A DNA stretch of 64,000 bases from Deinococcus frigens DSM 12807 (GTDB lineage Bacteria; Deinococcota; Deinococci; Deinococcales; Deinococcaceae): NCBI RefSeq assembly GCF_000701425.1, contig NZ_JNIW01000001.1, positions 1-64,000 of the forward strand, read 5' to 3'. The notes below the pieces were generated by a model, which was not told the origin of the DNA, did no database searches, and saw only the letters and a list, made by a program, of their open reading frames with translations. Positions within the stretch are counted from its first letter, which is position 1; the number at the start of each line of letters is the position of its first letter. Made by a program: the position numbers and the translations under genes. Positions 63,285 to 64,000 of the stretch are shown here, in pieces.

Positions 63285-64000
63285 GAGGCACAGGCTCCTG
63301 CCGCAGCACCCCGGCCCAGGCCAGCGCGCCCAGCAGCGTAATCACGCCCGCCACGCCAAAGATCAAGGCGGTGGACAGCCGATCCGCAATTGGAGCCAGC
63401 GCCAGCAAGGTGATGGGGATGCCCGCCGTACTCACCATGTTCAGCAGGCTGCCCACCCGCCCGTAATACTCCGGCTGCACGCGCTTCTGGAACAGCACGG
63501 CGATAGACACATTCGTCATCGCACTCGCCAGCCCCAGCACAGCGGCCAGAACATACATCTGCATGGCGGTCTGCGTGAACGACAGGGCCAGCACGACAGC
63601 GCCTAGGCCGCTCAGACCCAGGATGCTCATGGCGCGCGGCCTGGCACGCTCACCCAGCCAGGCAATGCCCAGACTGCCCACCACCATGCCGCCCAGCATG
63701 ACGCCGAAGAACAGCCCGTACCCCGCCGCACCCGCGCCCAGCGCCAGCATCCGCTTGGGCAGCAGCATTTCCATGGGGGCGATGCTGGCGTTGACCAGCA
63801 GGGCCATCAGCGGCAGGCCAACCAACATGGGGCTGCCGCGCATGTAGCGCAGTCCCGCCGAGAACGCCTGCCAGAATCCCTCGCCCGCCGCTCCCGCTTT
63901 GTGGGCTGGAAAGCGTACCAGCGTCAGTAAGAAGCTGAACAACAGAAACGCGACGCCGTCGAAGATCAGGGCGGGGGCGCTGCCCACCTGCGAGATCAGC
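63259..64000 (-). CDS. MFS transporter, N-terminal part outside the window
   Basis: The frame stays open to the window edge: upstream of the Met at 63987 it reads LISQVGSAPALIFDGVAFLLFSFLL, the usual MFS segment just after the first half. About six membrane helices are visible, including AVVLALSFTQTAMQMYVLAAVLGLASAMTNVSIAVLF and the loop FQKRVQPEYYGRVGSLLNMVSTAGIP. This pattern fits drug/metabolite efflux members (MFS_3/EntS-like). The first membrane segments lie beyond 64000. Confidence 0.82.
   Translation of the reverse strand, partial: LISQVGSAPALIFDGVAFLLFSFLLTLVRFPAHKAGAAGEGFWQAFSAGLRYMRGSPMLVGLPLMALLVNASIAPMEMLLPKRMLALGAGAAGYGLFFGVMLGGMVVGSLGIAWLGERARPRAMSILGLSGLGAVVLALSFTQTAMQMYVLAAVLGLASAMTNVSIAVLFQKRVQPEYYGRVGSLLNMVSTAGIPITLLALAPIADRLSTALIFGVAGVITLLGALAWAGVLRQEPVPPTSPVLPA

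Overview
The window is high-GC bacterial DNA that looks like a Deinococcus chromosome. The best evidence is a block of late deinoxanthin (carotenoid) genes: a CrtO-type ketolase, a CruF-type hydratase, a CrtD-like desaturase and a cytochrome P450 of the carotenoid 2-hydroxylase type. A RecD2-type helicase, a family X polymerase with PHP domain and a pilin operon of Deinococcus-Thermus style agree with this. No rRNA, tRNA, CRISPR array or prophage was seen.

Layout. 1-2.1 kb is a scar of mobile elements: the tail of an IS4-type transposase, then a complete IS630-family element (about 498-1598) inserted at a TA inside a YdeI/OmpD-associated gene. 2.2-11.1 kb is a sugar or polyol catabolic locus: transaldolase and a SorC-family regulator on the minus strand, divergent from a binding protein, two ABC permeases, a zinc polyol dehydrogenase and an FGGY kinase. 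The natural reading is uptake, oxidation to a ketose, phosphorylation and entry into the pentose phosphate pathway. 11.1-15.6 kb has an SLC13-type transporter, a secreted beta-propeller protein and a spondin-domain lipoprotein. 16.0-18.4 kb is a PhoB/PhoR-like two-component pair followed by phoU. 18.8-24.7 kb holds uppS, mutY and small proteins, including an HTH/membrane-protein pair with a clear operator.

24.7-33.6 kb is the carotenoid region. crtO and cruF are followed by translationally overlapping acyltransferase and glycosyltransferase genes, then an exported beta-carbonic anhydrase, a secreted unknown protein, crtD and a P450. The acyltransferase and glycosyltransferase suggest a glycosylated or acyl-glycosylated carotenoid. 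33.7-40.7 kb has a degraded lipoprotein gene, an M28 peptidase, a P1-family peptidase broken by one amber codon, a GT2-GT4 fusion and a DUF418 membrane protein.

41-49.2 kb carries housekeeping genes (tyrosine phosphatase, Jag-like RNA-binding protein, DEAD-box helicase) and an acyl-CoA degradation cluster with a TetR-style operator. 49.3-56.4 kb has PolX (its polymerase active site looks lost), a broken CAP gene, a TPR protein, coaE and pyrG. 56.5-62.5 kb is a minor-pilin/competence-type operon downstream of recD2. The window ends with an ArsR-like regulator overlapping a partial MFS transporter.

The most notable non-coding structure is a family of roughly 165-222 bp TA-flanked miniature inverted-repeat elements (three copies: about 40.7, 52.1 and 54.5 kb). 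Two copies sit exactly on the TAG stop codons of the TPR gene and pyrG: the TA of the stop is the presumed target-site TA and the G is the first base of the element. Several short tandem repeats (8-27 bp units) lie in intergenic or leader DNA.
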